A stretch of DNA of 64,000 bases from Tenacibaculum adriaticum (GTDB lineage Bacteria; Bacteroidota; Bacteroidia; Flavobacteriales; Flavobacteriaceae): the NCBI RefSeq assembly GCF_008124875.1, contig NZ_VNIA01000001.1, forward strand, positions 1,008,721-1,072,720, in the 5' to 3' direction. Below are positions 49,903 to 58,410 of this stretch, in pieces. Each line of letters opens with the position of its first letter. The first letter of the stretch is position 1. The translations under genes and the position numbers were made by a program. A model generated the notes under the pieces. That model worked only from the letters and a program-made list of their open reading frames with translations, did no database searches and had not been told where the DNA came from.

Positions 49903-50934
49903 TTAAATTTCTTGTATTTTTTTATTCATCATTTTAAACCATAATGGTGGTATTAAAGAAAGTAACATCATTCCTGGGTAGCCTGTTGGCATTTGAGGGC
50001 TATCGGGTAACGATTTTAAAATTTGATAATGTTTACTTCCGTTATAATGATGATCTGAATGACGCGATAAATTAAATAATACTAATTTACCAATTACATG
50101 ATTTGAGTTCCACGAGTGGTTGTGTTTAACGCGTTCGTATCTGCCATGTTTATTTTGAGTTCTTAACAAACCGTAATGTTCTATATAGTTTATAGTTTCT
50201 AGCAATAAAATACCCAGTGTTGCTGCCGCTAAAAAAGCAAGAACACCTTTCCATCCAAAGAAAAAATAAATTCCACCTACCAAAGTAAGATTACAAAAAG
50301 TGTAAATTAACATTCTGTTTTGATAATGAAACCAACTTCTATCAGAGTTTTTTAACCGCTTATTTTCTAGTTTCCATGCTTGAAAATAACTCATAAAATG
50401 AGAGCGAAACCAAAAAACATATAAGGGCTCGTTTTTTCGTGCTGTTGCTGCGTCGTTGGGCGTAGCTACATTAAAATGATGGCCTGCATTATGATAAGGT
50501 AAAAAATGACTTTCTAAAGAAGTGGTAAGTAAGATTTCTCCTAAAAGTTCATCAAAACGATTATTTCTGTGCCCAAGTTCATGACCAACATTTATACCTA
50601 TAACACCGCACATAATTCCCATGGCAGAAATTCTTCCGATATAATCTAAGGTTGTTAACCCTGTATCTTGAATTACAAATAAAAACCAAGTTAAAAAACC
50701 AACTTGAACAGGTAGTGTTAGGTATAATATGTACGTGTAAAGATTATTGTTTTTTTCAATTTCTTCTTGTTCCTTGTCGAAGTTTTTAGCATCTATGTTA
50801 AAGAAAAGATCAGATATCGGTACTATTACAAAAACATAAATAAGAGGTAAAAAGGTAATCCAGCCTGTTGAGGTAAATGAAATATACGCTGTTAGAGGGA
50901 TGGTGAAAACCAATAAATATTTTAAAGCTTTCAT
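49903..50934 (-). CDS. alkB: Alkane 1-monooxygenase (AlkB family)
   Basis: 343 residues. Integral membrane non-haem di-iron hydroxylase. All histidine boxes are present: HELGH (118-122), HNAGHH (148-153) and RHSDHH (291-296), plus the NYIEHYGL signature (249-256) that separates AlkB from fatty-acid desaturases. Six or so TM helices. It hydroxylates the terminal carbon of an alkane or alkyl chain, with electrons from a rubredoxin that is not encoded nearby. It is followed by aldehyde dehydrogenase and nitroreductase genes. A xylene-monooxygenase-like or other alkyl-chain substrate remains possible. Confidence 0.92.
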   Translation of the reverse strand: MKALKYLLVFTIPLTAYISFTSTGWITFLPLIYVFVIVPISDLFFNIDAKNFDKEQEEIEKNNNLYTYILYLTLPVQVGFLTWFLFVIQDTGLTTLDYIGRISAMGIMCGVIGINVGHELGHRNNRFDELLGEILLTTSLESHFLPYHNAGHHFNVATPNDAATARKNEPLYVFWFRSHFMSYFQAWKLENKRLKNSDRSWFHYQNRMLIYTFCNLTLVGGIYFFFGWKGVLAFLAAATLGILLLETINYIEHYGLLRTQNKHGRYERVKHNHSWNSNHVIGKLVLFNLSRHSDHHYNGSKHYQILKSLPDSPQMPTGYPGMMLLSLIPPLWFKMMNKKIQEI

Positions 50935-50966
50935 TTATAATAAGTTTGAGAAACTAAATATACGAA

Positions 50967-51653
50967 TTAGTTACAAGCATCCCAAATAGGGTCGCTAGGG
51001 AGAGGAGCAATTATTTTAATTTCCTCTTTGTTTACAGGGTGTATAAAGTTTATTTTTCTTGCATGAAGATGTATGCTTCCGTCTTTATTACTTCTTGAGG
51101 CACCATATTTTAAATCACCTTTTATATGAGCGCCAATTGATGAGAGTTGGCAACGAATTTGGTGATGACGACCCGTTTCCAAATCAATTTCTAATAAAGA
51201 ATAATTGTCGAGTTTTTTGAGGATTTGATAATGTAAAACTGAACGTTTACTTCCTTCAATTTCTTTTTGAAAAGCGGTTGATTTATTATTCTTTGGATTC
51301 TTCTTCAGATAATGAATTAGTGTACCTTTTTCTTTCTTCGGGTGATTTTTCACCACCGTCCAATATGTTTTTTTGATGGTTTTGTCGCGAAGCATTTTGT
51401 TAAGACGTTCGAGGGCTTTAGAAGTGCGAGCAAAAATTACAATGCCTGTAGTTGGTCTGTCTAGTCGATGAACGGTTCCGAGAAAAACCTCTCCTGGTTT
51501 GTTGTATTTATCTTTAATGTATTCTTTAACAACATCACTCAGAGGTTTGTCGCCAGTTTTGTCTCCTTGAACAATATCGCCAGATCTTTTATTAACAATA
51601 ATCAGGTGATTGTCTTCGTGTAATATTTGAAGATTTTCTTTGGTAGAATGCAT
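50967..51653 (-). CDS. RluA family pseudouridine synthase
   Basis: 228 residues. Catalytic Asp in the family motif GTVHRLDRPTTGIVIFART, with LLEIDLETGRHHQIRCQLSSIGAHIKGDLKYG downstream. No S4 domain, so closer to the short RluA/RluC-without-S4 group. Modifies uridines in rRNA or tRNA. The target is not clear. Third gene of the hydrolase-engB-rluA transcript. Confidence 0.93.
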   Translation of the reverse strand: MHSTKENLQILHEDNHLIIVNKRSGDIVQGDKTGDKPLSDVVKEYIKDKYNKPGEVFLGTVHRLDRPTTGIVIFARTSKALERLNKMLRDKTIKKTYWTVVKNHPKKEKGTLIHYLKKNPKNNKSTAFQKEIEGSKRSVLHYQILKKLDNYSLLEIDLETGRHHQIRCQLSSIGAHIKGDLKYGASRSNKDGSIHLHARKINFIHPVNKEEIKIIAPLPSDPIWDACN

Positions 51654-51659
51654 CGATAA

Positions 51660-52271
51660 TTATTTAAAATCGTCTGCGACATCTTTATTTACTTGGTCAA
51701 TAAAGTTGAGTAATTCATCTCTTCCTATGCTAGTAGAAGATGAGGTTAAAAAATTAGTAGGTTCACTTTCCCAAAACTCAAGTAATTTTTTCTTATAAGA
51801 AGCAATTTGTTTGTCTAGTTTTGTGGGAGCTAATTTATCTGATTTGGTAAAAACAATACAAAAAGGGAGGTTATTTTCACCTAAAAATTGCATGAATTCT
51901 AAATCTATTTTTTGTGGATCGTGTCTAGAGTCAATTAAGACAAAAGTACAAACCAGTTGTTCTCTTTCCTTAAAATAATTTTCTATAAAATATTGAAAGA
52001 TGGTTCTCTTCTTTTTAGAAACTTTAGCGTATCCGTATCCTGGTAAATCAACTAAAAACCACTCATCATTTATTTTAAAATGATTAATTAGTTGCGTTTT
52101 TCCTGGTTTTCCTGAAGTTTTAGCCAAGTTTTTACGCTCCATTAACATATTAATTAATGAAGATTTCCCAACATTAGAACGTCCAATAAAAGCGTATTCG
52201 GGTATTCTGTCTTTTGGTGCATTAGTAACATTGCTGTTACTCATAACAAATTCAGCAGATTTTATCTTCAT
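51660..52271 (-). CDS. engB: Ribosome biogenesis GTPase EngB (YsxC/YihA)
   Basis: 203 residues. G1 GRSNVGKSSL, G2 region KTSGKPGKTQLINHF, G3 DLPGYGYAKV, G4 TKSDK and G5 SSS form a complete G domain. Required for 50S assembly in many bacteria. It is four bases downstream of the alpha/beta hydrolase gene and six upstream of the pseudouridine synthase gene, a ribosome-related grouping. Confidence 0.96.
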   Translation of the reverse strand: MKIKSAEFVMSNSNVTNAPKDRIPEYAFIGRSNVGKSSLINMLMERKNLAKTSGKPGKTQLINHFKINDEWFLVDLPGYGYAKVSKKKRTIFQYFIENYFKEREQLVCTFVLIDSRHDPQKIDLEFMQFLGENNLPFCIVFTKSDKLAPTKLDKQIASYKKKLLEFWESEPTNFLTSSSTSIGRDELLNFIDQVNKDVADDFK

Positions 52272-52275
52272 CTTA

Positions 52276-53040
52276 TTAGATGTTACGTTCTTTTAACCAG
52301 TTTTGTAAAACTTCATTAAATTCTTCTGGGTGTTCCATCATAGCGGCATGACCACATTTGTCGATCCAGAATAAATCACTATCGGGTAATAATTTATTAA
52401 AATCTTCAGCAACTTCAGGTGGAGTAACTGTATCATTCTTTCCCCAAATTAAACAGGTTGGCTGTTTCATATTAGGTAAATCTTTAGCCATATTATGACG
52501 AACAGCACTTTTTGCAATTGCCAAGGTTCTAATCAATGTATTTCTATCATTAATTACATCATAAACTTGATCAACCAGTTCATCAGTAGCAATTGATTTG
52601 TCGTAAAAAACTTCTTCAGTTTTGTTACGAACAAAATCTTTGTCTCCTCTTCTTGGGTAATTATTTCCCATAGAGTTTTCGTACAAACCTGAACTACCTG
52701 TTAAGACCAATGCAGAAATGTCTTTCGGATAATGTTTTATGTAGTATAAAGCGATATGACCTCCTAAAGAATTACCCAGTAAAACGGCCTCTTCTAAGTT
52801 TTTAAACTCAATAAAGTCATGTAAAAATTCAGCTAAGTTTTTTACATTAGTTTTTAATAACGGAAGTGTATACAATGGTAACTCCGGAATTAAAACTTTG
52901 TAACCTTTTTGAGAGAAATATTCAAAAGTATCATCAAAATTACTCAAAGCTCCCATTAACCCATGTAATATGATTAATGGCCTACCTTCACCAGCTTCTG
53001 CATATGTAAACTTGCCTTCGGTTTTTAAAATTTTTGTCAT
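52276..53040 (-). CDS. Alpha/beta hydrolase
   Basis: 254 residues, single alpha/beta-hydrolase fold domain. Oxyanion region LHGLMGALSNFD, nucleophile Ser in LGNSLGGHIAL, acid Asp in IWGKNDTVTPPE, and His in DKCGHAAMMEHPEEFN. A small lid is inserted between the last core strands. Substrate unknown. First gene of the transcript with engB, driven by a strong promoter at 53064-53093. Confidence 0.93.
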   Translation of the reverse strand: MTKILKTEGKFTYAEAGEGRPLIILHGLMGALSNFDDTFEYFSQKGYKVLIPELPLYTLPLLKTNVKNLAEFLHDFIEFKNLEEAVLLGNSLGGHIALYYIKHYPKDISALVLTGSSGLYENSMGNNYPRRGDKDFVRNKTEEVFYDKSIATDELVDQVYDVINDRNTLIRTLAIAKSAVRHNMAKDLPNMKQPTCLIWGKNDTVTPPEVAEDFNKLLPDSDLFWIDKCGHAAMMEHPEEFNEVLQNWLKERNI

Positions 53041-53063
53041 TCAGTTAATCATTGGCTTAACCG

Positions 53064-53093
53064 CAAATGTAACTTTTTTTTATTAGATATCAA
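53064..53093 (-). promoter_or_regulatory. Promoter of the hydrolase-engB-rluA operon
   Basis: On the minus strand TTG (53093-53091), a 19-base gap and a perfect -7 box TAcaTTTG (53071-53064) followed by C, 23 bases before the ATG. Confidence 0.78.
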
Positions 53094-53174
53094 TCTCTTT
53101 TAATCTTAGCGATTATCAACAAGAGTAACTTGCTGAGTGTCTTTTAAATACTGTATTTGGAACAACTTATTAAC

Positions 53175-53204
53175 AAAGTGGTAAAAAGTGGTAAAAAGTG
53201 GTAA
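53175..53204 (+). promoter_or_regulatory. MraZ operator: three perfect 10-base direct repeats
   Basis: AAAGTGGTAA occurs three times in succession with no change. MraZ is known to bind tandem GTGG-type boxes at a 10-base period upstream of its own gene (E. coli, mycoplasmas). The repeats end eight bases before the -7 box, covering the -33 region, so autorepression by blocking RNA polymerase is the natural reading. Confidence 0.88.
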
Positions 53205-53212
53205 ATATTTTA

Positions 53213-53220
53213 TATTTTTG
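53213..53220 (+). promoter_or_regulatory. -7 box of the dcw operon promoter
   Basis: TAttTTTG, a perfect match, 22 bases before the mraZ GTG and directly downstream of the MraZ repeats. No TTTG at the -33 position: the repeats occupy it. Confidence 0.7.
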
Positions 53221-53242
53221 ACAACAAACTATATTCTTACAG

Positions 53243-53710
53243 GTGATAAATCTAATCGGTACATACGAGTGTAAAGCTGATGCTAAAGGGAGGTTGATGG
53301 TTTCATCAGCGTTCAAGAAGCAGTTGGCTCCTGTGTTGCAAGATGGTTTTGTTGTTAAGAGGTCTGTGTTTCAGTCTTGTTTAGAGTTGTATCCGATGCA
53401 AGAGTGGAATTTGATGATGGCGAAAATTAATAAGCTAAATCGTTTTGTTAAGAAGAATAATGATTTTATTCGAAGATTTACAGCTGGAGTGAAAATGGTA
53501 GAAATGGATGCTTCAGGAAGAATATTAATTCCGAAAGATTTATGTGTTTTTGCAGGAATCGAGAAAGAGATTGTTTTATCGAGCGCGGTGAATATTATTG
53601 AAATTTGGGATAAAAATAAATATGAGGAAGTAATTGAAGATACAACGTCTGATTTTGCTGAGTTGGCTGAGGAAGTAATGGGAAATTTTGATGTAGATGA
53701 ATTATCATAA
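53243..53710 (+). CDS. mraZ: Transcriptional regulator MraZ
   Basis: 155 residues from a GTG. Two SpoVT/AbrB-like halves: LIGTYECKADAKGRLMVSSAFKKQL and VEMDASGRILIPKDLCVFAGIEKEIVLSS. MraZ is a ring-forming DNA-binding repressor of the division and cell wall cluster. First gene of the dcw operon, with its three-box operator just upstream. Its stop overlaps the rsmH start by 14 bases. Confidence 0.96.
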   Translation: MINLIGTYECKADAKGRLMVSSAFKKQLAPVLQDGFVVKRSVFQSCLELYPMQEWNLMMAKINKLNRFVKKNNDFIRRFTAGVKMVEMDASGRILIPKDLCVFAGIEKEIVLSSAVNIIEIWDKNKYEEVIEDTTSDFAELAEEVMGNFDVDELS

Positions 53711-54593
53711 TCCAGTATTGTTAAAAGAGAGTGTAGATGCGCTTAATATCAAAGAAGATGGGGTGTATGTGGATGTTACGTTTGGTGGTGGAGGGCATTC
53801 TCGAGAAATATTGAGTCGTCTTGGGGAAAAAGGAAAGTTGTTTGCTTTTGATCAGGATCCAGATGCGCAACAAAATAAAATAGAGGATGAGCGTTTTGTG
53901 TTGATTGGGGAGAATTTTCGTTTTATTTCAAGGTTTTTGCGTTTTTACGGAATAAAGAAGGTGGATGGTGTTTTGGCTGATCTAGGTGTTTCCTCGCATC
54001 AGTTTGATGAAGCGGAAAGGGGGTTTTCGACAAGATTTGATGCTGATTTGGATATGCGAATGAATCAGAAATCTGAATTATCAGCAAAGAAAATTATTAA
54101 TAAATATGAAGAAAAAGAATTGGCAGATATTCTTTATTTATATGGTGAATTGAGAAATGCTAAAGCGCTTGCGAAAACAATTATAGAGGCAAGAGAAGAG
54201 CGAGAGATAAGTACGAGTTTTCAGTTAAAAGAGGTTTTGCAAAGGCATCTTCCGAAAGCAAAGGAGCATAAAATATTAGCGCAAATTTTTCAGGCATTTC
54301 GTATAGAGGTAAATGAAGAGTTGGAGGTGTTAAAAGAATTTTTACAGCAGATTCCTGGACTGTTAAATGAAGGGGGTAGGTTGAGTGTGATTTCGTATCA
54401 TTCTTTGGAAGATAGGTTGGTAAAGAGATTTATACAGTTTGGTTTGTTTGTAGGGGAGCCAGAGAAAGATTTTTATGGAAACATAGATGTTCCACTGAAA
54501 AAAGTTGGAAAATTAATTGTTCCAACATTAAAAGAAATAAAAGAGAATAACCGTGCTAGAAGTGCAAAATTAAGAATTGCAACATTAAAATAA
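53697..54593 (+). CDS. rsmH: 16S rRNA m4C1402 methyltransferase RsmH
   Basis: 298 residues. SAM-binding YVDVTFGGGGHSREIL, GVLADLGVSSHQFDEAERGFSTRFDADLDMRMN, and the C-terminal ISYHSLEDRLVKRF with NNRARSAKLRI. Methylates N4 of C1402 in 16S rRNA with RsmI. Always second gene of dcw clusters. Normal length. One base separates it from ftsL. Confidence 0.97.
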   Translation: MNYHNPVLLKESVDALNIKEDGVYVDVTFGGGGHSREILSRLGEKGKLFAFDQDPDAQQNKIEDERFVLIGENFRFISRFLRFYGIKKVDGVLADLGVSSHQFDEAERGFSTRFDADLDMRMNQKSELSAKKIINKYEEKELADILYLYGELRNAKALAKTIIEAREEREISTSFQLKEVLQRHLPKAKEHKILAQIFQAFRIEVNEELEVLKEFLQQIPGLLNEGGRLSVISYHSLEDRLVKRFIQFGLFVGEPEKDFYGNIDVPLKKVGKLIVPTLKEIKENNRARSAKLRIATLK

Positions 54594-54594
54594 T

Positions 54595-54921
54595 ATGACG
54601 ACAAAAACTAGTGGTATATATGATTTGTTACGGGGGAGTTTTCTTACAGACGAGTCTTCTGTGAAAAACTGGCGTATTATCATGTTTGTAGTTGGGTTGT
54701 TGTTAATTATGATTTGGAGTGCACATTCGGCAGACGCAAAAGTAGTTCGAATAGCTGAATTGAATAAAGAGAAAAGGGAGTTGCGGGCAGAGTATATAGA
54801 TACAAGTACTATTTTAATGCGGATGAAATTAGAGAGTAGTGTTCGTAAAAAAGCAAATGAAATAGGATTGGCACCTGCAAAAACACCGCCACAAAAAATA
54901 AAAGTAACAAAAAAACGATAA
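54595..54921 (+). CDS. ftsL: FtsL-like cell division protein
   Basis: 108 residues, bitopic membrane protein. A cytoplasmic segment of about 28 residues is followed by one TM helix (IIMFVVGLLLIMIWS, about 29-43) and a periplasmic coiled coil (RIAELNKEKRELRAEYIDTSTILMRMKLESSVRKKANEIGL). Size, topology and position between rsmH and ftsI identify it as FtsL, part of the FtsQLB divisome activator. Sequence similarity in this family is low, so the call rests on context and architecture. Confidence 0.88.
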   Translation: MTTKTSGIYDLLRGSFLTDESSVKNWRIIMFVVGLLLIMIWSAHSADAKVVRIAELNKEKRELRAEYIDTSTILMRMKLESSVRKKANEIGLAPAKTPPQKIKVTKKR

Positions 54922-54924
54922 AAA

Positions 54925-56940
54925 TTGACAGCAATAAAAAAAGGCATATTAAACAAGCTCTATGTGGTTACGGTTTTAATGACCCTTTTTTTAATCGTAA
55001 TTGGAGTTAAGATTTTTGATCTTCAATATTTAAATGGAGATAAATATCGAAAACTAGCTAAAGAAACTACTGTTAAAAATGATACCATTTTTGCGAATCG
55101 AGGAAATGTGTATGCTTCTGATGGTAATTTATTGGCAACCTCGATGTCTAAATTCACGATAAGAATGGATGTAGTTGCAGTAGATGATAATGTGTTTGAG
55201 AAAAACATTGCTGCTTTGTCCAATGAGTTGTCGAAATTATTAGGTCATTCTTCAAAACACTATCAAAATAAACTTAGAGAGGCTAAAAAAAGCAGGAATC
55301 GATATTTGTTAATTGCTCGAAACATTGGGTATAATGACTATTCGAAAATGAAAGAGTTTCCAATTTTTAAATTAGGAGTGTATCGAGGTGGTTTTATTAC
55401 AGAGCAAAGAACTGTAAGAGCACATCCTATAGGTAAAATTGCAGAAAGAACAATTGGGTATGATGATTATCGTGGAGGAGCAGGGATTGAAGGTGCTTTT
55501 GCAAAGTATATGGAAGGTAAAAATGGTTTGCGATTAAAGCAAAAAATTGCCAAAGGACAGTGGAAGCCGATTAATGATGTAAACGAACAAGAGCCAATCG
55601 ATGGTCGAGACGTAATAACAACGATCGATGTAAACATTCAAGATATTACACATCATGCTTTGCTGAAACAAATGGAATATTTTGAGGCAGATCATGGTTG
55701 TGCAGTTGTTATGGAAACAAAAACAGGAGAAATTAAAGCAATATCTAACCTAGGCAGAACTTCTAATGGAAGATATTATGAAAAGCGAAACTATGCAGTT
55801 TGGGAGAGTCAAGAGCCAGGTTCTACTTTTAAATTAGCGAGTTTAATGGCGGCTTTAGAAGATAAGGTGATAGATACGTCTACTGTTATTGATACAGAGA
55901 AAGGAAGAATATTTATAAATGGCAGGAAGGTAGAAGATAGTGAGTATGGAGGTCATGGTGAAATTTCTATGGCTCGTGTTTTTGAGGTGTCTTCTAATGT
56001 AGGAGTCGTTAAGGCAATTCAAAAAAGTTATCATAAAAATCCTGAAAAATTCATCAAAAGGATAAAACAATTTGGATTAGATAAACAAACGGGGGTGAAA
56101 ATTAAAGGCGAAGGAAGGCCGTTTATTCCTTCGCCAGATAGTGATCGTTGGAGTCCGATAACTTTAGAATGGATGGCTTGGGGGTATGGAGTTTCACTTA
56201 CGCCATTACAAACATTAACTTTTTATAATGCGGTTGCTAATAATGGTGAAATGGTGCAACCAAGGTTTATAAAAGAATTACGTATTGGAAATAAAGTTGA
56301 AAAAAGCTTCGATAAGGTTATTTTAAAGGAAAAAATAGCTTCTCAAGTCACGTTGGATAAAATGAGAAAAGTAATGGAGAATGTTGTTAAAAGAGGAACA
56401 GCTAAGGATATTTATTCTCCTAATTTTTCTATGGCAGGAAAAACAGGGACCGCTAAAAAGTGGATTCCTCGACATAAAAATGAAAAAGGAGAAACTATCG
56501 CTGGGCATTATTCAAATAGTAGGTATGTGGCTTCTTTTGCTGGCTTTTTTCCAGCTAAAGACCCAGAATATTCATGTATTGTAGTGGTTCACGATCCTAA
56601 AAAAGAGAAGGGTTATTATGGGGCAATGGTAGCTGCTCCAATATTCAAAGAAATAGCACAAAAAATATATACAACAACTCCGATTAATAATCAGTCTGTT
56701 TCAGATACTATTGCCTTTGCGAGCCTGGATAAAGATTATAATAACTACTATTCAACGTTGCGAAAGTATAAGACAATTATGCCACAGCTTGTTGGTATGA
56801 GTGGAATGGATGCGGTTTCATTGTTAGAAAACATGGGGCTAGAGGTGAGGTTTTCAGGCATGGGTAAAGTAACTGAACAATCAGTGAGTAAGGGAGAAAA
56901 AGTGCAAAAAGGAGCCGTAATTTATTTAAAACTATCATAG
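54925..56940 (+). CDS. ftsI: Septal peptidoglycan transpeptidase FtsI (PBP3) with PASTA domain
   Basis: 671 residues starting at TTG. No ATG lies nearby in frame before the TM helix. N-terminal TM helix (about 11-30), PBP dimerisation domain with FANRGNVYASDGNLLATS, then the transpeptidase with S300-x-x-K303 (PGSTFKLAS), SSN (356-358) and K506-T-G (AGKTGTAKK). The C-terminal 60 residues form a PASTA domain (TIMPQLVGMSGMDAVSLLENMG). It crosslinks septal peptidoglycan with FtsW, encoded four genes downstream. Three bases after ftsL. Confidence 0.96.
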   Translation: MTAIKKGILNKLYVVTVLMTLFLIVIGVKIFDLQYLNGDKYRKLAKETTVKNDTIFANRGNVYASDGNLLATSMSKFTIRMDVVAVDDNVFEKNIAALSNELSKLLGHSSKHYQNKLREAKKSRNRYLLIARNIGYNDYSKMKEFPIFKLGVYRGGFITEQRTVRAHPIGKIAERTIGYDDYRGGAGIEGAFAKYMEGKNGLRLKQKIAKGQWKPINDVNEQEPIDGRDVITTIDVNIQDITHHALLKQMEYFEADHGCAVVMETKTGEIKAISNLGRTSNGRYYEKRNYAVWESQEPGSTFKLASLMAALEDKVIDTSTVIDTEKGRIFINGRKVEDSEYGGHGEISMARVFEVSSNVGVVKAIQKSYHKNPEKFIKRIKQFGLDKQTGVKIKGEGRPFIPSPDSDRWSPITLEWMAWGYGVSLTPLQTLTFYNAVANNGEMVQPRFIKELRIGNKVEKSFDKVILKEKIASQVTLDKMRKVMENVVKRGTAKDIYSPNFSMAGKTGTAKKWIPRHKNEKGETIAGHYSNSRYVASFAGFFPAKDPEYSCIVVVHDPKKEKGYYGAMVAAPIFKEIAQKIYTTTPINNQSVSDTIAFASLDKDYNNYYSTLRKYKTIMPQLVGMSGMDAVSLLENMGLEVRFSGMGKVTEQSVSKGEKVQKGAVIYLKLS

Positions 56941-58407
56941 TTGAAGATTTTAAAAGACATATTATATAAAGTTTCAGTTAACACGGTATTTGGAGATACA
57001 AATATTGAGGTTAATAAAGTTGTTTTTGATAGTCGAAAGATTAAAGAGAATGGTGTCTTTGTAGCACAGAAAGGTGTGCAGGTTGATGGTCATCAGTTTA
57101 TTGAAAAAGCTATTGGTTTAGGTGCTACTTCAATTATTTGCGAAGACATTCCTACTGATAAAAAAGAAGGAGTAACCTATATTCAGGTGGAAGATTCTAA
57201 TATAGCGTTGGCGATTATAGCATCTAATTTTTACGATAACCCATCTTTAAAATTACAGTTAGTTGGGGTTACAGGAACAAACGGAAAAACTACGATTACG
57301 ACATTGCTTTATAATTTATTTAAAAAAGCAGGGTATAGTGTAGGGTTGTTATCAACTGTGAAAATAATGGTTGATGATATAGAATATAAGGCTACCCATA
57401 CAACTCCAGATTCATTGGCAATCAATATGTATTTAGATAAAATGATTGATGCTGGTGTTGAGTATTGTTTTATGGAGGTAAGTTCTCATGGTATTCATCA
57501 AAAGAGAACAGAAGGATTGCAATTTATAGGAGGGGTTTTTACAAACCTTTCTCACGATCACTTAGATTATCATTCGTCGTTTGCAGAATATAGAGACGTA
57601 AAAAAATCATTTTTTGATGGGTTACCAAAATCAGCATTTGCTTTGGTAAATATTGATGATAAAAATGGTAATGTAATGTTGCAGAACACTAGTGCAAAAA
57701 AGCAAACTTACGCACTTAAAACTTTAGCAGATTTTAAAGCTAAAATTTTAGAAAAAAGCTTTTCGGGTACGTTGCTTACAATTAATGGGACAGAGGTTTG
57801 GACGAAGCTTATAGGGGAATTTAATGCATATAATTTATTAGCGATTTACGGAACTGCTGAACTGCTTGGATTGGAAAAACTAGAGATTCTTAAACTTATA
57901 AGTGAGTTAGATAGTGTAAGCGGACGTTTTCAATATATCGTTTCTGAAGATAATATTACAGGGATTGTTGATTATTCTCATACGCCAGATGCATTGAAAA
58001 ACGTGTTGGAAACAATTAATGATATTCGCACGGGAAATGAAAATGTAATTACAGTTGTGGGTTGTGGAGGTGATAGAGATAAAACAAAACGTCCCAAAAT
58101 GGCGCACATTGCTTCTCAGTTAAGTAACCAAGCTGTTTTCACTTCTGATAATCCGAGAACAGAAAATCCACAAGTTATTATTGAAGAGATGGAAGCTGGG
58201 GTTTCTCCAGAAAACTATAAAAAAACAATATCAATTTTAGATAGAAGACAAGCGATAAAAACGGCTTGTAAATTAGCGCAGGCAGGAGATATTATTTTGA
58301 TTGCAGGAAAAGGCCACGAAAACTATCAAGAAATTAACGGAGAAAGACATCATTTTGATGATTTGGAAGAAATAACCCACTGTTTTAATCAACTAAAAAA
58401 CTCATAA
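56941..58407 (+). CDS. murE: UDP-MurNAc-L-Ala-D-Glu:meso-diaminopimelate ligase
   Basis: 488 residues from a TTG that directly follows the ftsI stop. ATP-binding GVTGTNGKTTITTLLY, the UDP-sugar region THTTPDSLAIN, carbamylated-Lys area, NLSHDHLDYH, and SDNPRTENP. The DNPR motif marks ligases that add meso-diaminopimelate rather than lysine. Cytoplasmic step of peptidoglycan precursor synthesis. Confidence 0.97.
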   Translation: MKILKDILYKVSVNTVFGDTNIEVNKVVFDSRKIKENGVFVAQKGVQVDGHQFIEKAIGLGATSIICEDIPTDKKEGVTYIQVEDSNIALAIIASNFYDNPSLKLQLVGVTGTNGKTTITTLLYNLFKKAGYSVGLLSTVKIMVDDIEYKATHTTPDSLAINMYLDKMIDAGVEYCFMEVSSHGIHQKRTEGLQFIGGVFTNLSHDHLDYHSSFAEYRDVKKSFFDGLPKSAFALVNIDDKNGNVMLQNTSAKKQTYALKTLADFKAKILEKSFSGTLLTINGTEVWTKLIGEFNAYNLLAIYGTAELLGLEKLEILKLISELDSVSGRFQYIVSEDNITGIVDYSHTPDALKNVLETINDIRTGNENVITVVGCGGDRDKTKRPKMAHIASQLSNQAVFTSDNPRTENPQVIIEEMEAGVSPENYKKTISILDRRQAIKTACKLAQAGDIILIAGKGHENYQEINGERHHFDDLEEITHCFNQLKNS

Positions 58408-58410
58408 AAA

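Noticed and set aside
53175..53204. Short tandem repeats that might look like a mini repeat array
   Set aside because: The 10-base period, GTGG core and place before mraZ match the MraZ operator. No spacers or cas genes exist in the window.
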